Origin: Lineus longissimus
Taxonomy: Eukaryota; Nemertea; Pilidiophora; Heteronemertea; Lineidae
Direction of reading: 5' to 3'
DNA: 64,000 bases
NCBI RefSeq assembly: GCF_910592395.1
Contig: NC_088319.1
Location: 10,106,001-10,170,000, forward strand
The translations under genes and the position numbers were made by a program. Shown in pieces: positions 53,689-64,000 of this stretch. A model generated the notes under the pieces. It was not told the origin of the DNA and did no database searches. It saw nothing but the letters and a program-made list of their open reading frames with translations. How positions within the stretch are numbered: the stretch's first letter is position 1; every line of letters starts with the position of its first letter.

Positions 53689-56600
53689 ATGTCCTACAAA
53701 GGTGCTTTCGAAAGTTTTGTCCGGTCGGCATTTAAAGACCTAAACAATTCCGTGAAAGCATTGACCGATGAAAATAAGAAACAGAGTGTAAACATTGATC
53801 AGCTGACCAAAACTGTAAACAAACACAGCCATTTTTTGAGTAAAATACCGGATCATGAGGCGAAAATAACGAAGCTCACCGAGACGGTAAACGAACATGC
53901 TAAAGATGTATCACATCTGAAAACGTCAGAACATAGTCTACGGAAGTCAGTAGACGATCAGGCCAAAAGAAATAGGCAACTGGAAAACGATTTGAAAGCT
54001 GAGAAAAGAACTGTTCGGGATCTTGAAAATCTATGTCTAGATCTGCAGCAGGAGGTCAATCAGATGGCTAAACAGATGGAACACCCGTTAGATCCACTGA
54101 AAGACATCGATAGGTGTCTGATTATAACCAACCTGCACGCAGACGAAGACGAAAATGCGAAACAGCGCGCTCAAGAGGTTATAAATTCATTGAAGCTGGA
54201 CACTGCACTTGAAGTAGTTAAAGCTGTGAGAATGAAGTCACGTACAGTAGGAAAACCGGGTAGCGCTTCCAAGTAAAGAGGATAAAATATCTGCCTTGAC
54301 GCAAGGGCCCAACGCGCCGCGTAGCGGCAAAAAAGCGAAGCTGGCGAAACATTTATAACGGGTCACCGTCACTTATAGCGCATTTACGGGGTTGCAACTA
54401 TTTTGCTTTATAGTGTCACCAGGAAAGAAAAGCAGATCTATTTGTATAAAGTGATAATTGGAAGGTATATAGTAGGAAATATCAATAAAATAATCATTCC
54501 ATGTCGTCTTTTGAGGGCATTTTTGATTGTAAAAAATATATGTGTACGTCACCGTAGTCTCTGCAATGATAATTTTATCAGAGCAGTCTCGCGCAAGTAG
54601 AAGTTCTTTACCTATTAGTTCTTCACTTATTAGTCTCAACGTCTGGCGCAAAGCCAGACGTTTTCCATTACGATTTCACTACGATGTTTGACAAGAAGGA
54701 GCAGTGCGCGAGATAAGCTAATGAGCAGACTTCCCTCGCTTGAGTTTCTGAAGAATGTTCCATATCGCGCTAAGCTCATCACTGCTGATTTATGACAGGC
54801 GTGCAACGGTAGGTATCTGCTCCCCAACTTCCACCCGAATACGGTACAATAAGTTACCATTTGATGGGAATGGGACAATGCCCTCACTGTGTATGGAGTC
54901 ATAGGGATAAGAAGACATTATTCATTAGTGTTGGTACAAGTGATTTTGCCCAAAAAGCATGCGCATTCAAAAAACAAAATATGCAAGGTATCACACATGA
55001 CCATGACGACGTGCAGAAAGTGCACTGGCCTGTGCATACCCTATGGCTATGTACTAGTAAACATGGTAAACATGAACAACATCATTATTCATCGGCAGTT
55101 CATTTTACTCCGAGCTTTTCCTGAAACATATAGCCATGATGATTAGGCCTACCATGTACCATGACCAATAACAGCACTAGATCATGTAGATGTCAACAAG
55201 TTCACATGATGATGATGAACCGTATAATCCCGCATGGCGCATGTGGGGCAAGCGTCTAAACCAAAGCCCCAAAATCACTTGTTTTGGTCTATTTCACTTG
55301 TGTTTCCCCCCTCTCCCAGTCCATAATACATTTACAGTTTACAATCCCCGATCATGGCCCAACAGAAGGTCATCGGTTGACTAAAGGAACACAACTGTTC
55401 AATGGATTTATAGTTGAATGCGATCAAACTACGTCTTTTCAATCGTGGATTGTAAATTTAACCCCATGGGCCTAGGGAAGGCCCTATAACAATACTTTCG
55501 ACACAGTTATTATCTCCGCTGCCTCCACCATCCACCATGTTACACACAGTGCTCACTGCTGATTCTAAAATGCGCCACCTAGTCAAAACAGGACATATGT
55601 TCTTCTAGGAATAGATCTCTTTCCAATATTTCGTCATTCCACTATCGTCATCACCTCATCATACTTTCATTGACATTACAGGCACACATCCACAGAGCAC
55701 TCTTCAAATCATCTACACAGTGGTTATCCAACTAGGATTATAAAGGTAATTTCTTAGCCCCGCACAGTGGGTTTCAGTCTTGATAAAGGGGCACTATTGC
55801 TAGCAGCTAGGTAGGCAAGATAAAGTTAGCCGAAGTAGCCGATAGGGGTCTCTCACCCCTCAAAGTCTGTCACAACTATTCAAGTTTGTACAAGGAATAC
55901 ATGCAGCGCTGACTCTAACAAGACCCAATAGGAATGTCGCACAGTCATCTGTCAAAAACAAGACCTATGTTGTAGTATGATCTCTTGCCAATATTTAATA
56001 ATTGCACTATCGTCATCACCTCATCATACTTCATTGACATTACAGGCACAAATTGACATAGACCTGACCACTGTTGCAATCAACGACACAGTCGCTATCC
56101 AAGTAGCATTATAGAGGTAATTATCATTATCATACCTCATTAGCATGTGAACCAATCGCGTCGCGTCCTTTGCGATCACGGCAAAGCCTCATGGAATAAT
56201 GTCTTTCACCGTTGAATAATTTTTCATATTCCATGCCTACAACCTCAATTTCTTCATTATTCCATGGCTAGAAGTTCAATACTAATATAATATCCAAGAT
56301 AAAGTTACAAGAAGTAGTCAATAGGGGTCTCTCACCTCTCACTGTATGTCCATACTATTCACGCTTGTACGAGGAATACATTCAATGCTGAATCTAACAA
56401 CACCCAGTGCCCTTACTCTGTATATTAGTCACTGGAAGATGGCCCATTTCACTCCTTGCTTCTACTTCACCTATAGTCTCATTGCAAACGCCTCACTTCT
56501 ATGATATCACATTCACTTTCAGCTGTCATGCAACGCAACAACTGTGCTATCTGCCATCGCACATCAACGAAGAAGTGCAGCCGCCCACATTCCACCTCAC

Positions 56601-57821
56601 GTCTGTCCGACCAGCTGCAATCCTCGAGGACGCCCCACTGTACCACGATTTCACTACGATGTTTGACAAGAAGGAGCAGTGCGCGAGATAGGCTAATGAG
56701 CAGACTTCCCTCGCTTGAGTTTCAGAAGAATGTTCCATATCGCGCTAAGCTGACCACTGCTGACCATGACAGGCGTGCATTGGACTGGTACAGGTTGGAA
56801 CTGAACATTGAATATGCTGGTGGTGACGCTTTCTGATGAGAAGTTGGTCGTGACTGATGCAGTATCCTTGGACTTGTCCACACCATCGTTCAATCATTGC
56901 TCTCTGAGCTGCCTTGATTCTGTACTTGCCCAAATACTAAGACCAAATGCCTGTTGACTGTGCTTTAAGAGAGACTGGCGCCATGCCTAGAGATATGACT
57001 GACCCCTATTGGCAAATTTGTATGACTTTATCTTGCCTACCTAGCTGCTGCCTATAGTCTCCCTTTAACTGCGAAACACTTCAAAGTCGATAAAATGCCA
57101 TGTTCCACCTTTTAATGTGTTCAGACCGCCATTTTCAAAATAATCAAGTCACGATACTGCCTTCTAGTCTCATAATAAATTTTGCTTTCCTCAATAATAA
57201 CATTTCTTCTTCTTCAATGCTTTCATCATTCCAAACTTCTCCTCCTCTGACTTTTACAGGGGTACAGTCATGGCAATCAAAACCCAAATACTGAGACCAA
57301 ATGCCTGTTGACTGTGCTTTAAGAGAGACTGGCGCCATGCCTAGTCTCTCTTAAAGCACAGTCAACAGACACCAACCCCCTCAGACTCAGAAACCACAAA
57401 CGCCCAACCCTTCCTGCTACCTTAATACTTCTGGATAGCAAAGAAAAACCTGAGAAACTCTACTGATTTTAAAGAAGTGTGGTTGCATTCATGCAAAACC
57501 CATAATGAGTTAATAAACGAAAACAATATGAGAACAATCTTGAAACTGATCCCAGATGGGAAAAACTTTCGAATAAGTAACAGCGGTCGGGTGACCCAGT
57601 CCACACCCACGGTGCCCCCTAGTGCCAGCGCACCAGAGGAGGAGAAAAATCAACGTACTCAACGGGAAAATAAGCGACAACGCGTACCGTCAGGAGAAAA
57701 CACAGACGGAGATAGGAGGGGGTATAAACCGCCGCCACTCGAAAAACTTGATACGATAATAGAACCCGGACTGGATGATAGTGACGACGGCAGAAATGAG
57801 GAGGAGGATAAAACGGAGTGA
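53689..57821 (+). pseudogene. LINE ORF1 (coiled coil plus RRM-like), split
   Basis: The first part (53689-54276) encodes a long coiled coil with heptad-like Leu/Ile spacing (about residues 15-130), then an RRM-like stretch beginning RCLIITNLHADE. A frame change near 54260 and a 3.1-kb Helitron-like insert follow. Coding resumes at 57436 with NLRNSTDFKEVWLHSCKT and ISNSGRV, then an acidic, Arg-rich tail. Without the insert the flanking codons are contiguous and no base is duplicated. ORF1 proteins bind LINE RNA. Confidence 0.7.
54300..57435 (-). mobile_element. Helitron-like element, copy B, inside LINE ORF1
   Basis: Opposite orientation to copy A. Flanks are TTGA at the left and TAGC at the right, so on its own strand it lies between A and T with no duplicated bases. 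It is 3136 bp long. It carries the same 5' TCCAGAAG, perfect hairpin and 3' GC hairpin as copy A. Confidence 0.75.
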
Positions 57822-57845
57822 AACGAACGCCAGCTGTATGGAGGC

Positions 57846-60098
57846 TCTTTTTTAACGGTAGGAACGTGGAACGTGAACGGATGGACGGAAGGAATTGATC
57901 ACCCCGCTGGAGTATTACGTAATGATGTTATAACGAGGAAATTAGAATTAGACGTGATAGTCATAAGTGAGTCGCATCTCAAAGATGATAATACGATATC
58001 TGTTCGTGGTTATGAGTGGTTCGGTTTTAATCGGACAAATTTAAATGCCCGAGCGATAAGAGGTTCAGGAGGAATAGGAGTTCTGATCAAAGACGAAATC
58101 GTGAATGATTTTGGGTGGACATTGTAGATAAGTGTTTCGAGGGTATATTGTGGTTACGTCTGACGTCACGAATGGCTAGCAATCAATCAATGTTGCTATG
58201 TGCTTTATATTTACCACCCGAAAATTCATCCCGTGGGGACTCCTCTCAGGAATTCTATGACGCACTCTTGTCACAATATTACTATCACAATACCGGTGAG
58301 GATGAGCTGGTTATTTTTGCCGGGGATTTTAAATGTCGAATTGGAAAAAAAATCGACTCTGAGGAGAGGGATTTGCCAGACCGTAGTTTCGTGGATGATA
58401 CTGTAAATAGATTTGGTGACCTGTTAATAGACTTTATCAAGGATGCAAACCTCTGTGTTGTAAACGGTAGAGCTCCTGGTAAGAATGATTACACATGTGT
58501 TTCAGTAAAAGGAAAATCCGTGGTTGACTATATACTGGTGCCCTGTCAACAGGTCAGGAGGGTTAAATCCTGTGATGTTCTCTTAATGACCCTGGTGATT
58601 ATGGGGCTAAGTGCAGAATACCAGATCATTCTCTTATAAAATGCTCAGTGTGTCTCTCGGAATATCCTACCGTCCGTAAACATAATGATCAAAAGTGCAA
58701 GGAAGCTACAGGTGGAGTTCTTAGGGATATGCAATACAAACTCAATGGAGTTCCACTGAATTTCCTTGAGAATGAGCGAAGGAGAAACGCTATACTCAAT
58801 ATTTGTGATAATTTACTGCGAGATAATGTGCGTCAGGGTGAAATTGAAGGGATGTATCAGACATTAACGCGGAAACTCCATAGGGAAATGTCGGATATTT
58901 TACCCTCACGTGAGGTAACAGTACATTTTAATAAGAGACAAAATAGGATAACAAAGAAACCATGGTGGAATGATGAGCTTGATGCCCTATGGCACACATG
59001 TAAACAAGCGGAAAGACGCTTTCTGCGTTACAGAGGCGATCGAGGGCAGAGACGGGCTCTGCGTGAGCGGTTCCGAATGGCGCGAGGAGAGTTTGATAAG
59101 AAATACAGGAAATGTCAAAGGCGATATGAGGCTGAGAAAATAGATAACATTGAATACGTACGTACGAGTAACCCCAAGGATTTCTGGAGACAAATAAAAC
59201 AATTAGGTCCGACCAAAACAGCGAAAACGATTACATCGGTTAGAACAGATGATGGTAGTTTATCTTGCGAGAAAGATGTCATATTAGCTACCGTACTTGG
59301 AAAACCAGGTTCGAAGCGCTCTATAACCCGTCCACTACGCAAAATTATGACGAGCAACATTATGAACAGGTGCAACGAGATTATGAAGATGTCAAACATA
59401 ACTTGGACACTGACAGCTGGGTAGGTGCGTTGAACAGTGAGATTAGTAGGTCGGAGGTGGTTAAAGCATTGTGTAAAATCAAATTAGGCAAAAGTACTGG
59501 TGTGGATAAGGTTCCTAATGAAATACTAAAAAGTCCCCGTATGACAGATATTCTACATCGGCTTTTTTGCAGGATTTTTAGACGTGGAATAGTGCCAACA
59601 GCGTGGAATGAGTCTATAATCTACCCTATTCATAAATCAGGCAAAGACCGAAATGACCCCCTCGGTTACCGAGGGATAAGCCTTAACTCAACAGTGAACA
59701 AAGTATCTCTTTTGAACAATCGACTGATGAGTTATATAGATGAACATGGGATGTTGGTGGATGAGCAGAATGGCTTTCGACCAAACAGAGGGTGTGAAGA
59801 TCACGTTTATACTTTGGCGACTACAGTGAGGAATCGGAAGCAACAAAAGAATCATACGTTTGTTTGCTACATTGACTTTTCCAAGGCTTTTGATGGTATC
59901 GACAGGAAAAGCCTAATTACTAAGCTCTATAACAAGGGTATCACTGGACAATTTCTCAAATCAGTGCTGTCCATGTATACAAACACTACAGCCAGGGTGC
60001 GGATCAATGGCCACCACACGGAAACCTTCCAAACTACATGCGGTGTGCGTCAGGGCGATTGTCTGTCGCCAACATTGTTTGCCCTTTACATCAACGAC
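57846..60098 (+). pseudogene. LINE ORF2: APE endonuclease and truncated reverse transcriptase
   Basis: The endonuclease starts with TVGTWNVNGW, followed by VIVISESHL, GGIGVLIKD and, in another frame, FAGDFKCRIG and VVDYILVP. Frame changes occur near 58120 and 58580 and again near 59270-59400. The reverse transcriptase has YRGISLNSTVNK, CYIDFSKAFDGID with the first catalytic Asp, and GVRQGDCLSPTLFALYIND. The Helitron-like copy C then removes the continuation. The catalytic ADD block is not in this window. The ORF is inactive. Confidence 0.8.
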
Positions 60099-63000
60099 CC
60101 AGAAGTACATGTATTAAGGTAGCAGGAAGGGTTGGGCGTTTGTGGTTTCTGAGTCTGAGGGGGTTGGTGTCTGTTGACTGTGCTTTAAGAGAGACTAGGC
60201 ATGGCGCCAGTCTCTCTTAAAGCACAGTCAACAGGCATTTGGTCTCAGTATTTGGGTTTTGATTGCCATGACTGTACCCCTGTAAAAGTCAGAGGAGGAG
60301 AAGTTTGGAATGATGAAAGCATTGAAGAAGAAGAAATGTTATTATTGAGGAAAGCAAAATTTATTATGAGACTAAAAGGCAGTGTCCTGACTTGACGCAA
60401 GGGCCCAACGCGCCGCGTAGCGGCAAAAAAGCGAAGCTGGCGAAACATTTATAACGGGTCACCGTCACTTATTATTGGACTTATAGCGCATTTACGGGGT
60501 TGCAACTATTTTGCTTTATAGTGTCACCAGGAAAGAAAAGCATGCGACCTAACGCCGATCTATTTGTATAAAGTGATAATTGGAAGGTATATAGTAGGAA
60601 ATATCAATAAAATAATCATTCCATGTCGTCTTTTGAGGGCATTTTTGATTGTAAAAAATATATGTGTACGTCACCGTAGTCTCTGCAATGATAATTTTAT
60701 CAGAGCAGTCTCGCGCAAGTAGAAGTTCTTTACCTATTAGTTCTTCACTTATTAGTCTCAACGTCTGGCGCAAAGCCAGACGTTTTCCATTACGATTTCA
60801 CTACGATGTTTGACAAGAAGGAGCAGTGCGCGAGATATGCTAATGAGCAGACTTCCCTCGCTTGAGTTTCTGAAGAATGTTCCATATCGTGCTAAGCTCA
60901 TCACTACTGATTATGACAGGCGTGCAACGGTAGGTATCTGCTCCCCAACTTCCACCCTAATACGGTACAATAAGTTACCATTTGATGGGAATGGGACAAT
61001 GCCCTCACTGTGTATGGAGTCATAGGGATAAGAAGACATTATTCATTAGTGTTGGTACAAGTGATTTTGCCCAAAAAGCATGCGCATTCAAAAAACAAAA
61101 TATGCAAGGTTACGGTATCACGTACATGACCATGACGACGTGCAGAAATTGCACTGGCCAGTGCATACCCTATGGCTATGTACTAGTAAACATGGTAAAC
61201 ATGAACAACATCATTATTCATCGGCAGTTCATTTTACTCCGAGCTTTTCCTGAAACATATAGCCATGATGATTAGGCCTACCATGTACCATGACCAATAA
61301 CAGCACTAGATCATGTAGATGTCAACAAGTTCACATGAACCGTATAATCCCGCATGGCGCATGTGGGGCATGCGTCTAAACCAAAGCCCCAAAATCACTT
61401 GTTTTGGTCTATTTCACTTGTGTTTCCCCCGTCTCCCAGTCCATAATACATTTACAGTTTACAATCCCCGATCATGGCCCAACAAAAGGTCATCGGTTGA
61501 CTAAAGGAACACAACTGTTCAATGGATTTATAGTTGAATGCGATCAAACTACGTCTTTTCAATCGTGGATTGTAAATTTAACCCCATGGGCCTAGGGAAG
61601 GCCCTATAACAATACTTTCGACACAGTTATTATCTCCGCTGCCTCCACCATGTTACACACAGTGCTCACTGCTGATTCTAAAATGCGCCACCTAGTCAAA
61701 ACAGGACATATGTTCTTCTAGGAATAGATCTCTTTCCAATATTTCGTCATTCCACTATCGTCATCACCTCATCATACTTTCATTGACATTACAGGCACAC
61801 ATCCACAGAGCACTCTTCAAATCATCTACACAGTGGTTATCCAACTAGGATTATAAAGGTAATTTCTTAGCCCCGCACAGTGGGTTTCAGTCTTGATAAA
61901 GGGGCACTATTGCTAGCAGCTAGGTAGGCAAGATAAAGTTAGCCGAAGTAGCCGATAGGGGTCTCTCACCCCTCAAAGTCCGTCACAACTATTCAAGCTT
62001 GTACAAGGAATACATGCAGCGCTGACTCTAACAAGACCCAATGGGAATGTCGCACAGTCATCTGTCAAAAACAAGACCTATGTTGTAGTATGATCTCTTG
62101 CCAATATTTAATAATTGCACTATCGTCATCACCTCATCATTCTTCATTGACATTACAGGCACACATTGACATAGACCACTGTTGCAATCAACGACACAGT
62201 CGCTATCCAAGTAGCATTATAGAGGTAATTATCATTATCATTCATACCTCATTAGCATGTGAACCAATCGCGTCGCGTCCTTTGCGATCACGGCAAAGCC
62301 TCATGGAATAATGTCTTTCACCGTTGAATAATTTTTCATATTCCATGCCTACAACTTCAATTTCTTCATATTCCATGGCTAGAAGTTCAATACTAATATA
62401 ATATCCAAGATAAAGTTACAAGAAGTAGTCAATAGGGGTCTCTCACCTCTCACTGTATGTCCATACTATTCACGCTTGTACGAGGAATACATTCAATGCT
62501 GAATCTAACAACACCCAGTGCCCTTACTCTGTATATTAGTCACTGGAAGATGGCCCATTTCACTCCTTGCTTCTACTTCACCTATAGTCTCATTGCAAAC
62601 GCCTCACTTCTATGATATCACATTCACTTTCAGCTGTCATGCAACGCAACAACTGTGCTATCTGCCATCGCACATCAACGAAGAAGTGCAGCCGCCCACA
62701 TTCCACCTCACGTCTGTCCGACCAGCTGCAATCCTCGAGGACGCCCCACTGTACCACGATTTCACTACGATGTTTGACAAGAAGGAGCAGTGCGCGAGAT
62801 AGGCTAATGAGCAGACTTCCCTCGCTTGAGTTTCGGAAGAATGTTCCATATCGCGCTAAGCTGACCACTGCTGACCATGACAGGCGTGCATTGGACTGGT
62901 ACAGGTTGGAACTGAACATTGAATATGCTGGTGGTGACGCTTTCTGATGAGAAGTTGGTCGTGACTGATGCAGTATCCTTGGACTTGTCCACAGCATCGT

Positions 63001-64000
63001 TCAATCATTGCTCTCTGAGCTGCCTTGATTCTGTACTTACCCAAATACTAAGACCAAATGCCTCTTGACTGTGCTTTAAGAGAGACTGGCGCCATGCCTA
63101 GAGATATGACTGACCCCTATTGGCAAATTTGTATGACTTTATCTTGCCTACCTAGCTGCTGCCTATAGTCTCCCTTTAACTGCGGAACACTTCAAAGTCG
63201 ATAAAATGCCATGTTCCACCTTTTAATGTGTTCAGACCGCCATTTTCAAAATAATCAAGTCAGGACACTGCCTTCTAGTCTCATAATAAATTTTGCTTTC
63301 CTCAACATTTCTTCTTCTTCAATGCTTTCATCATTCCAAACTTCTTCTCCTCTGACTTTTACAGGGGTACAGTCATGGCAATCAAAACCCAAATACTGAG
63401 ACCAAATGCCTGTTGACTGTGCTTTAAGAGAGACTGGCGCCATGCCTAGTCTCTCTTAAAGCACAGTCAACAGACACCAACCCCCTCAGACTCAGAAACC
63501 ACAAACGCCCAACCCTTCCTGCTACCTTAATACTTCTGGATTATTTTGAAAATGGCGGTCTGAACACATTAAAAGGTGGAACATGGCATTTTATCGACTT
63601 TGAAGTGTTCCGCAGTTAAAGGGAGACTATAGGCAGCAGCTAGGTAGGCAAGATAAAGTCATACAAATTTGCCAATAGGGGTCAGTCATATCTCTAGGCA
63701 TGGCGCCAGTCTCTCTTAAAGCACAGTCAAGAGGCATTTGGTCTTAGTATTTGGGTAAGTACAGAATCAAGGCAGCTCAGAGAGCAATGATTGAACGATG
63801 CTGTGGACAAGTCCAAGGATACTGCATCAGTCACGACCAACTTCTCATCAGAAAGCGTCACCACCAGCATATTCAATGTTCAGTTCCAACCTGTACCAGT
63901 CCAATGCACGCCTGTCATGGTCAGCAGTGGTCAGCTTAGCGCGATATGGAACATTCTTCCGAAACTCAAGCGAGGGAAGTCTGCTCATTAGCCTATCTCG
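60099..64000 (+). mobile_element. Helitron-like element, outer copy C (runs off the window)
   Basis: The left end reads CCCAGAAGTA after an A (60098). The first T of the family is a C here, and six bases are inserted before TATTAAGG. Only 297 bp precede the nested copy. The remainder resumes at 63541 and continues past the window edge. Confidence 0.72.
60396..63540 (-). mobile_element. Helitron-like element nested inside copy C
   Basis: A full-length (3145 bp) reverse-orientation copy sits at CTTGA/TTATTTT of copy C. Copy A shows the uninterrupted target, CTTGATTATTTTG, proving insertion between A and T with no duplication. The nested copy keeps both terminal hairpins. Confidence 0.8.

Larger units (their letters stand above)
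53317..60098 (+). mobile_element. APE-type LINE with ORF1 and ORF2, interrupted by Helitron-like copies
   Basis: The element starts where segmental homology ends. It has a 5' region (53317-53688), then ORF1 and ORF2. Helitron-like copy B splits ORF1 at 54299/57436, and copy C cuts ORF2 at 60098 before the FADD-type motif. The remaining 3' part must lie beyond this window, after copy C. The clade is not resolved. Confidence 0.8.

Noticed and set aside
1-64000. tRNA, rRNA or other structured RNA genes
   Set aside because: No TTCGA-type B-box with a matching A-box or rRNA-like segment could be supported by reading. A covariance-model scan would be decisive.

Overview
The window is animal nuclear DNA, most likely from a marine invertebrate. 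It has introns, a PAN-GON domain gene, non-LTR retrotransposons, and Tc1-, Mutator-, Kolobok-, Harbinger- and Helitron-like transposons. No bacterial or organellar gene organisation is visible. The phylum cannot be fixed from sequence reading alone.

Bases 1-4427 are host DNA without a supportable gene, ending in one copy of a 0.44-kb dispersed repeat. Bases 4434-29480 are one complete Polinton/Maverick, the virus-like self-synthesising DNA transposon. It is bounded by about 241-bp terminal inverted repeats, AG...CT termini and a perfect 6-bp target duplication GACAAA. It carries a protein-primed DNA polymerase B, a chromodomain integrase, a packaging ATPase, a candidate major capsid protein, two paralogous minor-capsid-like proteins, several small membrane proteins and a zinc-ribbon HNH nuclease. 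The copy is dead. A 5'-truncated LINE (about 4776-7542), a Mutator-like element with a 9-bp target duplication (8429-9416) and two TTAA-specific Kolobok-like elements (12267-14912 and 21248-22211) have inserted into it. PolB, integrase, capsid and one late gene also carry frameshifts or stops. The larger TTAA element holds a three-exon gene for a P2X7-ballast-like domain.

Bases 29487-35322 are host DNA with a second copy of the 0.44-kb repeat. They also hold the first copy (30899-34703) of a direct segmental duplication whose second copy is 49112-53316. Each copy encodes, on the minus strand, a PAN/apple-like exon followed by two exons that together form a GON domain. Copy 1 was invaded by a Tc1 element. 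Copy 2 was invaded by a GGAACCCC-ended element, a Harbinger element and, at its end, an APE-type LINE.

Bases 35323-38289, 54300-57435, 60099-64000 and 60396-63540 are four copies of a roughly 3-kb non-autonomous Helitron-like family. Insertion is between A and T without target duplication, there is a hairpin near the 3' end, and one copy sits inside another. Bases 38290-49111 are mostly non-coding host DNA with satellites, a small MITE and one candidate host gene of unknown function (43050-45243).

The main biological points are four. First, the Polinton has a TAAATG start-codon signature resembling poxvirus late promoters, with zero-gap TAA/ATG gene junctions. Second, it has paired minor-capsid-like paralogues and an HNH nuclease. 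Third, TTAA transposons carry P2X7-like passenger exons. Fourth, the Helitron-like family nests into itself.
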